A DNA stretch of 64,000 nucleotides, from NCBI GenBank assembly GCA_018296165.2, contig JACKQL020000021.1, positions 124,001 to 188,000 of the forward strand, given 5' to 3'. Below the pieces are notes generated by a model that saw nothing but the letters and a program-made list of their open reading frames with translations, was not told the origin of the DNA and ran no database searches. The stretch is from Termitomyces sp. T153 (lineage: Eukaryota; Basidiomycota; Agaricomycetes; Agaricales; Lyophyllaceae). Below are positions 46,990 to 57,279 of the stretch, piece by piece (the stretch's first letter is position 1; every line of letters begins with the position of its first letter). Position numbers and translations under genes: made by a program.

Positions 46990-47277
46990 GGCCGCGGGTT
47001 GTAGCAGACAAAACATATTTGATAAGAGAACAATGACACATACATGGCAAATCTCTTCCGGATCAGAATCAAAGTCAATGCCCATATCAAGAGTGTCTTT
47101 GTCATCGGAAAGCAACTCATCCCACCCCTCCTCTGTCCTAGGTCCACCATTGTTCTCATCATTCTCGAGCTCAAGTTCAGGCTCATAGATAGATGAAGGT
47201 CCTGGTTCTCTAAAGAGCAGATCATATTGTATAGCACATTTCAAACACTGCAGTGCTTTGACAATGTCACCTTTCAA
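46990..47277 (-). pseudogene. hAT transposase C-terminal fragment
   Basis: The frame starts MKGDIVKALQCLKCAIQYD, followed by an acidic tail with GWDELLSDDKDTLDMGIDFD. This matches the end of agaricomycete hAT transposases: the last part of the dimerisation domain, then an acidic tail. The preceding catalytic parts are absent from this copy. The frame then runs on into the GC-rich subterminal repeats. Confidence 0.55.
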
Positions 47278-47424
47278 TCAGTTGATTTGCTTGGTAATAG
47301 TCAAACTTCCCTGAAAGCATGCTTGCTTGAAACAGAGGATGCCATGATTGATAGATAGTCACAGGCCAGAGATCCCCATGCAGGGTAGAGGTCAATGAGA
47401 AAAGAAACATGTTTATATTTGGAC

Positions 47425-49683
47425 TAACAGGTTCTGCTGACAACAGGGGCTCAGCTACACTGGCAAATCCTTACTAGGCAGACACAATGTCCTGTGCTTA
47501 TAACCTAGCACTCCAGAGGTGACGCGGAGTGGAGAGACTTGCAAGGGGAAGCTAAGGAAGGCAGTCTGAGCAAGTCTGGAGTGGTCTGGGGAAGTCTAAG
47601 ACCAAGTATATTAAGTTGGGCTTGGGTGGGCATCAGGAACAAGTTAAACAGATTGTGGGGTAGACAGAGGCTTTGCTAGGGTCAGGAGTGGACCCAGAGT
47701 TTGATGGGGGATCAAGTAAGACTTGATGGGTTCGGGGCTGAGTGAAGAGCAAGGTCTGGAGTTGTCATAAGAATGTTGTCATGACCTGTTCCCTGGACCC
47801 CTGCACATCACCTCCAACTCTCCTGCTCCCCCAGAGCCTCCTCCAATGCCACATTGAACTTCCCAAACCATTGTCTACCCTCTGCACTCACTTTGGCTAA
47901 CTCTGACACTTCTCCAGCTAACTCCAATGGCCCCCTGGCCAACTCTGACATCTTCCCCACAGCCACCAATGCTTCCCCTGGATCTCCTGAGCCCTGGAAC
48001 CATCCCCCCACATTTCCTGACTCTGTCACATGTTATTGACTTGCCACCCTAGTTCCTTAGACCCACTCCAGAGTATCACAACAACCTTAGGACAGCCCAC
48101 ATTCCCAATTGATCCCATCAATATATCAATGTGGCCTGCCCCCTGATCACAACTGATACCTGTCAACTCTGCTGAGCTCTGCCAAGCCCCACTGCCACAG
48201 CCAATGTTCTCTAGAGCTTCCCTGTAGTCTATATATAAGTCATAGAGTAGCTCTTTGTACTCTAGTCTTGATATTGCCTTACCTAATGTGTTTCTGATTG
48301 TCCTCCCTCTCATGTTTTGTGTCCTGTGTTATGTTTCTCCTTACTCTCAGTCTCCTGGTCTTATCTCAGTCTCCCAGTTTGCCTTGTCTCTATTCTGTTA
48401 TCATTCTTGATATCATTTTGTATCTCCACCTGAATCTATTTTCATTCTTGTCGCAATCTTGTCTTGACTCCACCTCATTCCATTCAGCTCCATCTTGTCT
48501 TGTTTGATCAGTTCTGCCTATTGTGTTCAAGTCCTTTCCAACCCTAACATCTTTACAAACTCCACACTTACAATTACAAACATCAACACATTCCTTTAAC
48601 CAACTCCGGACCTTGCTACATGCTCAGCTCCAAACTCCATCAACTTCCATTGATCCCCCATCAAGCTCTGGCCCCACTCCTGCCACTTGCATAGCCTCTG
48701 CTTTTATTACTCATGTAACCTCTGCTCCTATCACTAACATAGCCTCTGTTTCCTCTGCACCCACAATACTCACTTACAGAGTTGTGCCTGACACCCTGCC
48801 AAGCTTGCCTGCTTCCTGCAACTTATCCTGCACTCCTCTAGACCACCCCAGACTTGCTCAGATCACTCCCCATCACTTATCCTTGCAAGCCCCCTGTGTT
48901 TAGAACTTCTCTGAGTGCCCAGCTGTCAGTGCAGAGAATCACGTCTGGCTAGTAAGGACTCACCCAGTGTAGCTGAGCCCCCATGGTCAGCAGAACCTGA
49001 CAAATGTTTGGGGATTGTAGCACATGTGCAGAGTTTGTACTGACATCAGAGATGGAAAGAACTTAGGAAAATCAAGAAAATAGAGACAATCAAGATGAGA
49101 CAGTGATGAGACAAGATGAGACAGACAAAAGAGATAGATTTGAGACTAAAAATAGAAACAGAGACAGAACAAAACACAAGACACAAGAAACCAGTAAATG
49201 CAAGTAATATCAAGACTAGAGTATGGGGAGCTACTCTATAACTTATATACTGACTACTGGGTAGCTCTGGAGGATGGTGGGCATGGCGGTGGGACTTGAC
49301 AGGGCTGCATGGGGTCAATGAGTGTCAGGTACAATCAAGGGGTAGGCCACAGTGATATTCTGATGAGATCAGCTGGGAATGTGGGTCGCTCTGAGATCAT
49401 TGGAGTGCTCCAGAGCAGGTCAGAGAGACTAGAGTGGGGGGTCAGAGGTGCATGACATGGTCAGGAATGGTGGAGGGAGTTTTGGGAGTTCAGAGGGCCC
49501 CAGGGGAAGCATCAACATCTGTGGAGAAGGTGTCAGAGTTGATCAGGAGGCCATTGGAGTTTGCCAGAGAGGCATTGGGGTTGGCTGTAGGTTGGGGAGT
49601 TCAGCAGGGCATCAGGAGGGGCTCTGGGGGAGTGGGCAGGTTAGGAGCAATGTGTGGGGTTCAAGGAAGAGTGGGTCATGACA
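47425..49683 (-). mobile_element. Solo LTR E (LTR1 family), split by LTR D, TSD TGGAC
   Basis: This is a minus-orientation LTR1 copy. Its left end, taacaggttctgctgac, is the reversed LTR end and its right end is gggtcatgaca. The target duplication TGGAC lies at 47420-47424 and 49684-49688. Without the inserted LTR D and one TSD copy its length is 1,028 bp. The TATA/R segment reads backwards at about 49210-49245 (caagactagagtatgg...cttatatac). It sits inside the hAT element. Confidence 0.88.
47777..49002 (+). mobile_element. Solo LTR D (LTR1 family) inside LTR E, TSD AATGT
   Basis: It is 1,226 bp in plus orientation, starts TGTCATGACC and ends CAGCAGAACCTGACA. The target duplication AATGT lies at 47772-47776 and 49003-49007. 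It interrupts LTR E, so it is younger than LTR E, which in turn is younger than the surrounding hAT element. The TATA/R segment tatataagtcatagagtagc lies at about 48232, with tagtcttgatattgcc after it. Confidence 0.9.
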
Positions 49684-50113
49684 TGGACCTAAATAGAGGA
49701 AAAGTAATAGTTGAATGTGCATGGTTATGCTGTCAATGATGAGCATAGCAAGAGCTTGTATTGAAGTCAACATCATGAACCTGTCCATCAAAAGAAACAT
49801 GCCACCTGTTTGTATGTGTGATCTATTGCCCTTGAAAGCTGCAGCCTGAGCTGCCAGCTCCAGCTTTCCATCCTTGTAGGCTGGGCCAAAGCCCTTATCA
49901 GGCCACCTGCTCAGGCCTGGCTATGCCCAGCCCAAATGGGCTTGGCTTGGCCTGGTTGACAGCTTGAAGCTAGGCCTGGCACATCACTAAACATGGAAGG
50001 ACACAACCTTTGCTTTTTACACATCTAACCCATGGAGTTCTACAATGATCTGGTACTGACCCTTTGAAACCCTCTTTTTTGAGCTTGTTTCTCAAGGACA
50101 ACTCAGAGACTTA

Positions 50114-50335
50114 CTACAGCCAGCTCTGAAGTATTTTTTGGCTGTAAGGAACTTGCATGTCTCCGTCATCCGATATTTTCTTGATAGGCAAACTGCGGAG
50201 GTAGAGAGGATGAAAGGGACTTCCCAGGTATGACAGGTCTTGGACTTCCGGGTAGAAGTCGAGATTGAAGTCTATGCACCTGGTCAGAATGGTTGATGAG
50301 AGCTTGCTATTGTTTGTGTTACCAACAGGTTCCAC
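50114..50335 (-). pseudogene. Orphan CpG-retaining exon-like fragment
   Basis: The 73-codon frame includes CIDFNLDFYPEVQDLSYLGS and SLPIKKISDDGDMQVPYSQK. The stretch at 50150-50260 keeps several CpGs, unlike its neighbours, and looks like host coding sequence. I do not recognise the family. It lies about 125 bp from the end of the hAT element. It could be an exon of a gene broken up by transposons. Confidence 0.35.
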
Positions 50336-51409
50336 TTACTAGGCATAAGTAAAAAGATATCCACATATTTTAATGGTTTCAGTTGTTGTGTTGAGCACAA
50401 AACAAAAAATAAGATCACAGCATTTGAGAACACAAGTTGCAAATGTAGTGCTGAAAGAAAGTACAAGACAAGGAATCCAAATAAGGTGACAAAGAGAAAA
50501 GGATCAAGATGGTGAGTAGAATGACATTCAAGAACATGAGTTATGAAAGTAGTGTAGTATAAAAACCATCAGGCACAAAGTGATAAACAAGTCAAGTGAA
50601 ATGCTAGTGTAGGGGCAATGAAGAGAGGGAGATCAAAATCAGGCCAGGATGGCAGCCAGAACTGTGAGACCTGTGAAACAGACTGAGAACAAAATGATTG
50701 TGTCAATAATCTCTCCACCATTGTATGCAGGTCTACAGTACTCCTTTTTTTGAGTCAAAATATCATAGAAAGGGAGAGAAATTTGCAAAGACTCACAAGA
50801 ACACAAGATTCATCAATCATGTGATGGAGCAAATAAGACATAAAGCCAATGAAACTACTGCACACCAATATATACCACATGTACTAACCATGAATATTGC
50901 CAATCTATCTGTAAGGAAAATGTCACCATTTGAGATAGTCACAATTTGCAGGTAGTAAACCTGTGACAATACAATATCATCCAATAAAGATAACTCTCTG
51001 AGTCAAGATTGTAAAATGCCCTGCATTCCTACCACTGACCACATCAGTCTTCTCATGTGTCCAAGCATTCTTCCTGCTCTCAAGGCCTCAAAAAATGCAC
51101 TGCTCTACATTCAAGACCCAAGTATCTCAGCTGGTGTTCATCAATGTCTTTGTTTCTGTAAGCATACTGTTGATGATGATGATGATGATGATAATGATGA
51201 TGACTTATGTCTTTATTTTAATGTGGAAATACATGGGAATCATATGTCATCCATGCTATGGTATTCTAAGGGGGGCTTAATTATGGACACATCCAACTAG
51301 TTCTCTAGCCTGATCCCTTTTCACCTGATGCTGGTTACACCTCATAGCCACTTTACAACAATTTGTCTTTGTTGGAGTTCATGCTACTTTGGCCTGTGCA
51401 GGTGGTGGC
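50336..51409. other. Stretch with unassigned frames and a GAT microsatellite
   Basis: A 76-codon plus frame (50725-50955) reads RKGEKFAKTHKNTRFINHVM but has no family that I recognise. A GAT/GATAAT microsatellite lies at 51171-51204. The last part (from about 51300) resembles the sequence at 38.9 kb and may be the outer part of a SINE-containing repeat. The last 5 bp, GTGGC (51405-51409), are the target duplication of LTR F. Confidence 0.4.
51171..51204. repeat. GAT trinucleotide microsatellite
   Basis: About eleven GAT-type units lie in a row, with one interruption (ataatg). Confidence 0.9.
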
Positions 51410-52477
51410 TGTCATGACCCACTCCCAGACTTTTGGACCTCTTTCCAAGCCACCCTGCTTCCCTGGAGTTCCCCCCAACACCCCATCAACTCACCCCAAC
51501 CTTTGTTCACCCACAGTGCCCACCCCAGCTAACTCTGACACTTCTCTAGCAAACCCTGATGACCTTGTGGCAAACTCCAAAATGTCCTCTGTGAGCCCCA
51601 TCATTTCCTCTTCTCCTCTCAAGCCCCCAAGCCCCCAAACCTCTCTAACATCTCTCCTGACCCAGGCACATGTTGCTAGCTTGTCCCCTAGACCTACCTG
51701 ACCACTCCAGAACTTCCTGACAACTATGAATAGACTGTGTTCCCATCAGTTCCTATCAGAACATCAATGCAGCCTGCCATCTGATCAGAACTGAAACCAA
51801 TCAATCCCACACAGCTTTGACAAGCCCCACTGTCACACCCTCAATCCCTGGAGGAGGCCCAGTAGTTAGTATATAAGTCATAGAGTAGCATCTCTTACAC
51901 TAGTCTTGATAGTGGACACTGTTTCTTGCTATGTCTGTCTCTGTTACATTTTCCAGTCTTGTTTCTATTTTGTTTCTAGTCTCATATCTCTCTTCAATCT
52001 ATCTCATTTTTGACTCTGTCTTGTCTCACCTATTTCTATTACCTTTATTGTCATCTAAGTTCCTTTCAACTCTAATGCCATTACAAACTCTGCACATATG
52101 TTATGACCCTCCAACATTGATGATTAAGTCCAGACCTCACTCTATGCTCAGCCTCAGAACTCATCATCATTAATTGATCCCCCATCAAACTCCAGCTCTG
52201 CTCCCATCACTTCTGTAGCCTCCACTTGCCCCACAGTCTGTATATTTGCCTCTGGATCTGTACCTGATGCACTTCCAAACCCAACCCTTATTGTACCTGG
52301 TCTTAGACTTCCTTGGACCACTCTAAACTTGCTTGGACTGTTCTCCTGGGCTTACCCATGCAAGTATCTGAAGTTCAGACCTCCCCAGGATGCTAGGTTA
52401 TAAGTGCAGAATGTTGTGTCCACCTAGTAAGGACTTGCCTAGTTAAGCTGAGCCCTTGAGGTCAGCAGAACCAGACA
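51410..52477 (+). mobile_element. Solo LTR F (LTR1 family), TSD GTGGC
   Basis: It is 1,068 bp in plus orientation, from TGTCATGACC to CAGCAGAACCAGACA. The target duplication GTGGC lies at 51405-51409 and 52478-52482. The TATA segment reads gtatataagtcatagagtag near 51869, followed by actagtcttgatag. When the LTR is removed, the joined flanks resemble the SINE-associated sequence at about 38980-39032, so it inserted into an existing repeat. Confidence 0.88.
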
Positions 52478-52482
52478 GTGGC

Positions 52483-52620
52483 TGCCCAGTGGCATTGAGG
52501 AACCCACACGGTGTCTCAATTGTTTTCCACACAGGTGTGGTTCAATCTTGCAACCTTGCCACTTGGGAGATCATGTGACCCCCCTAAGACCACAATGGTG
52601 CCAGCTGAGCCACCATGGCC
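52483..52620 (-). repeat. tRNA-derived SINE, copy 2
   Basis: On the minus strand, box A (TGGCTCAGCTGG) lies at 52612-52601 and a box B-like gattgaacc at 52547-52539. Both match the consensus apart from a likely C-to-T change. The unit is homologous to the SINE at 39033-39150. Its 3' tail is not a clean A run here, because the region adjoins the LTR F insertion. Confidence 0.6.
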
Positions 52621-52809
52621 TACTGCTCATGATTTGAGTGATATTGGCAGTGGAAATGGTAAACTTACTATAATGACAAAGAGTGAACTTGCAAGCATGG
52701 AACAACATCACTTCAGCCCAGAGCTACCTCAAATAGAACAGTACATCAATTCCAGGCAAAGGAATCATTGTGGATCCACACTTAAGCTCAATGTATCTTC
52801 AGCCTTTTG
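52621..52809. other. Short stretch between SINE and Tc1 remnant
   Basis: No gene is recognised. It may contain the degraded left end of the Tc1/mariner element. No inverted copy of the right terminal repeat was found in it. Confidence 0.35.
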
Positions 52810-53616
52810 CTGTTCAGAAGCCTCTCAAAGCATGATTTGACAATGTCTCCAAACATCTTCTTAAACTTTTCAATAGTGAAGCTCTCTGTCATTATCCTGT
52901 TGAAAGTAGTGGGCACCCTCCTCCATCTCCAACTTTTCAAAGCTCACCTTGGCTCCATCATCCAAAGTTTCACAGTACTGCTCTGCATTGATAATCCCCA
53001 CCACCTCTACCAGCTTTCCTACCCCATTCCAACCCATACAGCCCCATACCATGAGATTATTCCCTCCTCCATGTTTCACAGTAAGTGTAGTTGTTTGGTT
53101 TGAAATACCTTCTCCTCATAGCTTCCAGACATACTGCTTCCCATCTGACCCAATTCTGTTTATCTTTGTCTCATCTGTTGACCACACTCCTTTCCAGTCC
53201 TCCACAGTCCAGTTCTGATGTTCTTGAGCCCATTCAAGTTATAGTTGTTGATGTTTAGCTTTGAGCATAGGAATTTTTCTCTTTGTAGCAGACCAATACC
53301 CCTCCTTCTTCAGCACATTCCAGACAATCTAAGGAGAGACAGGGTTGGAAACAATGTTGTTGATAAAATTGGTGGCCTGAACAGCTGTATCAAGTCTCCC
53401 AGTTGAGATTTGTCAAACAATAGCCTGTTTACCATGTGGAGTAAGCTTAGCTGGATGGCCTCCAGGATGGTTTTCCTTGTCCACCTCCAACTCTCTACCA
53501 ATCCTCTCAATAGTAGACTTCCCTAGACCAGTTTTAGCCCCAATCTGATGCAGGGGATACCCTTGAGCAAGGAGAGAAGCAACAGTAAAACATTGTGCAG
53601 GAGAAGTAGCTTTCAT
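52810..53616 (-). pseudogene. Tc1/mariner transposase remnant
   Basis: The N-terminal helix-turn-helix region is well kept: MKATSPAQCFTVASLLAQGY and GLGKSTIERIGRELEVDKEN (53616-53413). The catalytic part gives GGGNNLMVWGCMGWNGVGKL, then FEKLEMEEGAHYFQQDND (53079-52870), where QQDND holds the second catalytic aspartate. A frame change follows, and KKMFGDIVKSCFE can be read at about 52860-52810. The region with the first aspartate is frame-shifted. Cut-and-paste transposition at TA sites is typical for the family; this copy is dead. Confidence 0.78.
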
Positions 53617-53747
53617 GATGGTGGTTGAAGGTCAAGATGTGGTTCTCCCAAATATAATCAAGCATGGTCACATGACTCTGTTAATATTCCCACATGCAAC
53701 TTACTTTATATTTTTGACTGAATTAGGGATCAAGCTGCAAAGTTAAA

Positions 53748-53960
53748 GAGCCTCAAAAAACTGTCCCAATGAGTGGATATTTTAAAATAGCCATTACTCC
53801 ATCAGTTTTGGTTCAAATTACATAGGTCTAAATGCAATTTGCAGCTTTAATGCCATAGTAGTCTACATGATTTAACCAGAATTTGAAGTACTTCCAGTCC
53901 TCCATGCCAATGTCATTTTTCAAAAAGTATAAACCATTGGAGCAGTTTTTTGAGCCACTG
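53748..53960. repeat. Inverted repeat at the Tc1 end (or a small MITE)
   Basis: The sequence agcagttttttgagccactg (53941-53960) is followed by TA, as expected for a Tc1 terminal repeat. An inverted and slightly diverged copy, gcctcaaaaaactgtccca, lies near 53748-53766. The pair may be the inner and outer repeats of one Tc1 end or the two ends of a 0.2-kb MITE. Confidence 0.5.
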
Positions 53961-54111
53961 TAAACTTCCTTCCTGTACCTACCCTAAGGATCAAATACCC
54001 ATTCAAGGCCAAGAAACACACATTCACAACTTTTGCAGCAGCAGTTGGTTTTTTGACATTATTTTTGATCTTTTGTTTAACACCTGCAAGTTTTTTTGTT
54101 GAACAGGATGC

Positions 54112-54738
54112 TTAGATTAAAACTGTGTTACAACTGCAACATGGTGTATTGTACTGCATTGTCACTTTCTGATCAACAGCATGTGGCATTTGCAGGTTCA
54201 ACTTCTGTAGCTGCCAATAAATCAAAATCCTCATTTGTTTTTTGCTATTTTCAAGGGGATTACTCACCAATCCTTTGGCCCTACCCTGGAGATCAGGCAA
54301 GTCCCCTCTCAAAGCAGAGACCAACACAGAGTTCTCAGCATTACTGGGCCATTGGAAAATGGCCTCAGTAGATGTAGACATGGCATAGTGGACAGCAATG
54401 AGCAGATAATGATGAGTGGCAACTGCTGAGCAAAAGAGGACTTGAAAGTCAAGAATTTCATAAATAGGGTCACATGCCTCTGTTGATTTATGTGTACTGG
54501 CCAAAAAAAGTATGACTGCCAAAGAAGGTTGCAGCTTCCAAAGAATTTGATGCTTTGATGAGATTTTGATGGCTGCCAAAGATGATTGATGCTGTGTTTC
54601 TGTTTTTTGATTGTTAATTTTGGAGTTAAAATAGATCTTCATATCATTTTCCCCATATTTCCAGAAGAGAGTCTTGGATGAATGTGTCCATTTAAGTGGC
54701 TTGTAGCCAATGATGGTACCAGCTTTGGCCATACCCAA
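54112..54738 (-). CDS. Uncharacterised 208-codon open frame
   Basis: This is a long uninterrupted frame for such a stop-rich region. It starts MGMAKAGTIIGYKPLKWTHS. A stretch upstream of the start (54780-54739) can be read in another frame, so the true 5' end may differ. I recognise no domain. The composition is like the surrounding low-CpG DNA. It could be a chance frame or a fragment of an unknown transposon gene. Confidence 0.25.
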   Translation of the reverse strand: MGMAKAGTIIGYKPLKWTHSSKTLFWKYGENDMKIYFNSKINNQKTETQHQSSLAAIKISSKHQILWKLQPSLAVILFLASTHKSTEACDPIYEILDFQVLFCSAVATHHYLLIAVHYAMSTSTEAIFQWPSNAENSVLVSALRGDLPDLQGRAKGLVSNPLENSKKQMRILIYWQLQKLNLQMPHAVDQKVTMQYNTPCCSCNTVLI

Positions 54739-55007
54739 TCTTGTCAGTGGCTTTCTGCTGGTAGTGGGTGGATATGTTCTTAACAGTGGATTTCATCACA
54801 AGTCGCAGTAGCTGGTCATGAGAAATAGCTGGTGGCAGACCTACAGCTGGTCTGCTGACACTAGCAGATTGTAGTATTCAGCAGCGACAACAGGCTGGTC
54901 ACTGCAAAAGGTAATTGCAACAGACCCAGTCATATTAGCAGCTATAGATCCTGGTCAAAGGACTCTGCTGGATATGCATCATATGGCACAATGTATGGCC
55001 TCCATGG
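54739..55007. other. Stretch before LTR G
   Basis: No gene is recognised. The last five bases (CATGG, 55003-55007) are the target duplication of LTR G. Confidence 0.4.
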
Positions 55008-56197
55008 TATCACGACCTGTCCCCTGAACCCCCACACATCATCCATCAAACCCCCGAACCCCCAAAAAACCCCCGACACTCTGCCAAACTTCCGCCCATG
55101 CCCCGCACCTATTTTGGCTAACTCCGACACTTCCCCAGCTAACTCCGACGGCCCCCTGGCCAACTTCGGTGCCTTCCCCGCAGCCACTGACACTTACCCT
55201 GGATCTCCCGAACCCCGAGAACCACCCCCGCTGTTCCCAATCTTTGCCACTCATCATCAACTCAACACCCTGGTTCCTCCGACCTATTCCGGAGTATCAC
55301 GACAACCTTGGGGCAACCCGCGTTCCCCAATGATCCCATCAACATATCAGCACAGCCCAATCCTCGATTGCAACCAACACTCGCCCACTCTGTCGAGCTC
55401 TGCCAAGCCCCGCCGCCGCAGCCGACATACCCCGAAGTTCTCCGGTAGTCAGTATATAAGCCGTCGAGTAGCTCTTCATACTCTAGTCTTGAAATTGCTT
55501 AACGTTACCTATGGTCTGATTGTTTCCTTTTCATGTTTTGTGTTTTGTGTTTTGTGTTTTGTGTTTTGTGTTTTGTGTCTCATTCTCCTTACTCTCAGTC
55601 TCCCAGTCTTATCTCAGTCTCCCGGTCTTATCTCAGTCTCCAGGTCTTGTCTCGTCTCCATTTCGTTATCATTCTCATTATTGTTTCGTATCTCCACTCA
55701 AATCTACTCTTGTTCCATATCAACCCCATTCCATTTTGTCTGACGCTGTCTCAGTGACTCCGTCTGGCCATTGTGCCCAAGTCTTCATCAACCTAAACGA
55801 CCTCACAAACTCCGCGATTACAATTACAAACCCCGACACTCCTTCACCAGGTCCGAACCTCGCTCTTCGCTTGGTCCCAGACTTCATCAACTCCAAATGA
55901 TCTCCCATCAAACCCCGGCTCCATTCCCACTGATCACACAGCTGCCTACTCCTTCACTTCCGCGAATCTCCCATAAGGTCTTCTGCCTGAACCCCGTCAA
56001 GACCATCTTGTTTCCTCGCAACCCGACTTCTCCAGACCTCCCTGGATCCGTCTGGATCACATCCCACCAACTATCTGCACAAGCCATCAGTGCCCAGAAC
56101 GTCTTTGAGTGTTCGGTTACCAGTGCAAGGGGATCACATCCACCTAGTAAGGACTCGCCCAGCGCAGCTGAGCCCCCGAGGTCAGCGGAACCTGACA
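55008..56197 (+). mobile_element. Solo LTR G (LTR1 family), CpG-rich, TSD CATGG
   Basis: It is 1,190 bp in plus orientation, from TATCACGACC to CAGCGGAACCTGACA. The target duplication CATGG lies at 55003-55007 and 56198-56202. It keeps many CpGs (for example aactccgacggcc and agccgacatacc) where the other copies have TG or CA, so it is the least eroded copy and probably the youngest. The TATA/R segment is gtatataagccgtcgagtag near 55452, followed by ctagtcttgaaattgc. A 7-bp microsatellite (tgttttg)n lies at about 55534-55577. Confidence 0.9.
55534..55577. repeat. TGTTTTG heptamer tandem repeat
   Basis: About six head-to-tail copies of tgttttg lie just after the inferred R start of LTR G. They are not expanded in the other LTR1 copies and account for part of its extra length. 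Confidence 0.85.
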
Positions 56198-56202
56198 CAT
56201 GG

Positions 56203-56329
56203 CCCCTGTATAATATGCTACATCATGGGGATTCCACCAGTGACATAGGATACCACACAAAGTGTGCTCTGCTATACTGTATGACACACTACATATGTAT
56301 GTCTCTATGTGTTTGACATTGTTTGCTGG
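56203..56329. other. Stretch between LTR G and a gag-like fragment
   Basis: No gene is recognised. Confidence 0.35.
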
Positions 56330-57279
56330 ACTACATAACTGACCCTCTCCTGTAGCAACACTGTTGCCTTCCCCTTTGCCTTCTTCAACACTACCCCTGT
56401 GCCCATACCTGTATCCACCACTGTTGAGGCCTTTCTCCATTGCAAAAGACCAACCAGCTTCTTATTCGTAAATGTATCTTGGATGGGTTCCTATGAAAAT
56501 GTTAGCATAACTCACTAAGCATTAGCAGTGACAAGGGCTTACCTCAAACTCCTCTTCCTCCTCCTTCCCTCTAGTCATACCTTTGCCCTTTCCTTTACTT
56601 TTGGGGGCTGTCACTACTCTTGGCAACATTGCCAACTCCTTAGCAACACTGCCAGCCACACATTTGGGAGTAGAGGGCTCAGCCTCCCCAATGTCCCCAC
56701 AATTTGTGCTACCCTCACCCCTGAAGCCCTCACAGTGCTCAGCTCCTATTGTGATCACCAACTCACATGGTGGATGCTGAAACAAAAACTGCTTATTAGG
56801 TGACAAGTCCTTGAAGAGCTAAAGTTACCTTAGCAGTGTTGCTAGCTTTGGCAACATTTCTGGCACTTACCATCATCCCAGTCTCCAGATTCTCTGACAA
56901 AAACTCTAACAATGGCAGGAGAGGAGCCTGGCAAAAGAATTAGCAACATTTCTAAGAAGTAAAGAAAAACTTACAAAATGTTTATCAAAATGTCAAATCC
57001 AATCTTCCCCTTTGTACCTCTTATATAGTTGTCAACACTCCTTGTTGACAGTTGCCAGCTCTGCCCACTCTATCCCACTCCTAGCCATCTCAAACCATCA
57101 CAGCTATATCTTGAAGATGGTGGTAACTACTAAACAAGAGTTTGTTGCCAATGAGTTACAAGCAACAGAGAGAAGATGGTTAATCTAATCAAGAAACACC
57201 TGGGCCATGGCATGCTTCTCAAGTTGGGAGGCAAGATCAAAAGACATGGCAATAAGATTGAGATTGCTAAGGGAGTAGA
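56330..57279 (-). pseudogene. Fragment of the LTR2-type gag-like gene
   Basis: The minus strand is homologous to 16198-17165. The frame at 56806-56522 contains EGSTNCGDIGEAEPSTPKCV and GKGKGMTRGKEEEEEFEV, close to EGSANCGDIGVAGPLTPKHV and its neighbourhood at 16.75-16.9 kb. A segment near 57000-56970 matches the RKEDWIxHFDKHF-type block. The copy stops abruptly at the edge of LTR H (57280), so it was cut by that insertion or by a later rearrangement. Confidence 0.6.

Larger units (their letters stand above)
46865..49989 (-). mobile_element. Deleted hAT transposon carrying two nested LTRs
   Basis: The ends read tagtgatgttccggcc (46865-46880) and ggcctggcacatcacta (49973-49989), inverted copies of each other with the TAGNG-type tip of hAT elements. 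The flanking 8 bp are atcatgga (46857-46864) and aacatgga (49990-49997), a 7/8 match to a hAT-type target duplication. Both subterminal regions are rich in GGCTTGGCC-like repeats. Without the LTR insertions the element is about 860 bp. It keeps a scrap of transposase C-terminus (47277-46990), so it is an internal deletion derivative. Confidence 0.72.

Noticed and set aside
47808..48029. Minus-strand frame in LTR D considered as coding
   Set aside because: Similar frames occur in every LTR1 copy because U3 carries short repeats (gctaactccgac-like). They are part of the LTR and show no domain.
51171..51204. Short regular repeats considered as a CRISPR array
   Set aside because: It is a simple GAT microsatellite with no spacers. 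No repeat-spacer pattern was found anywhere in the window.
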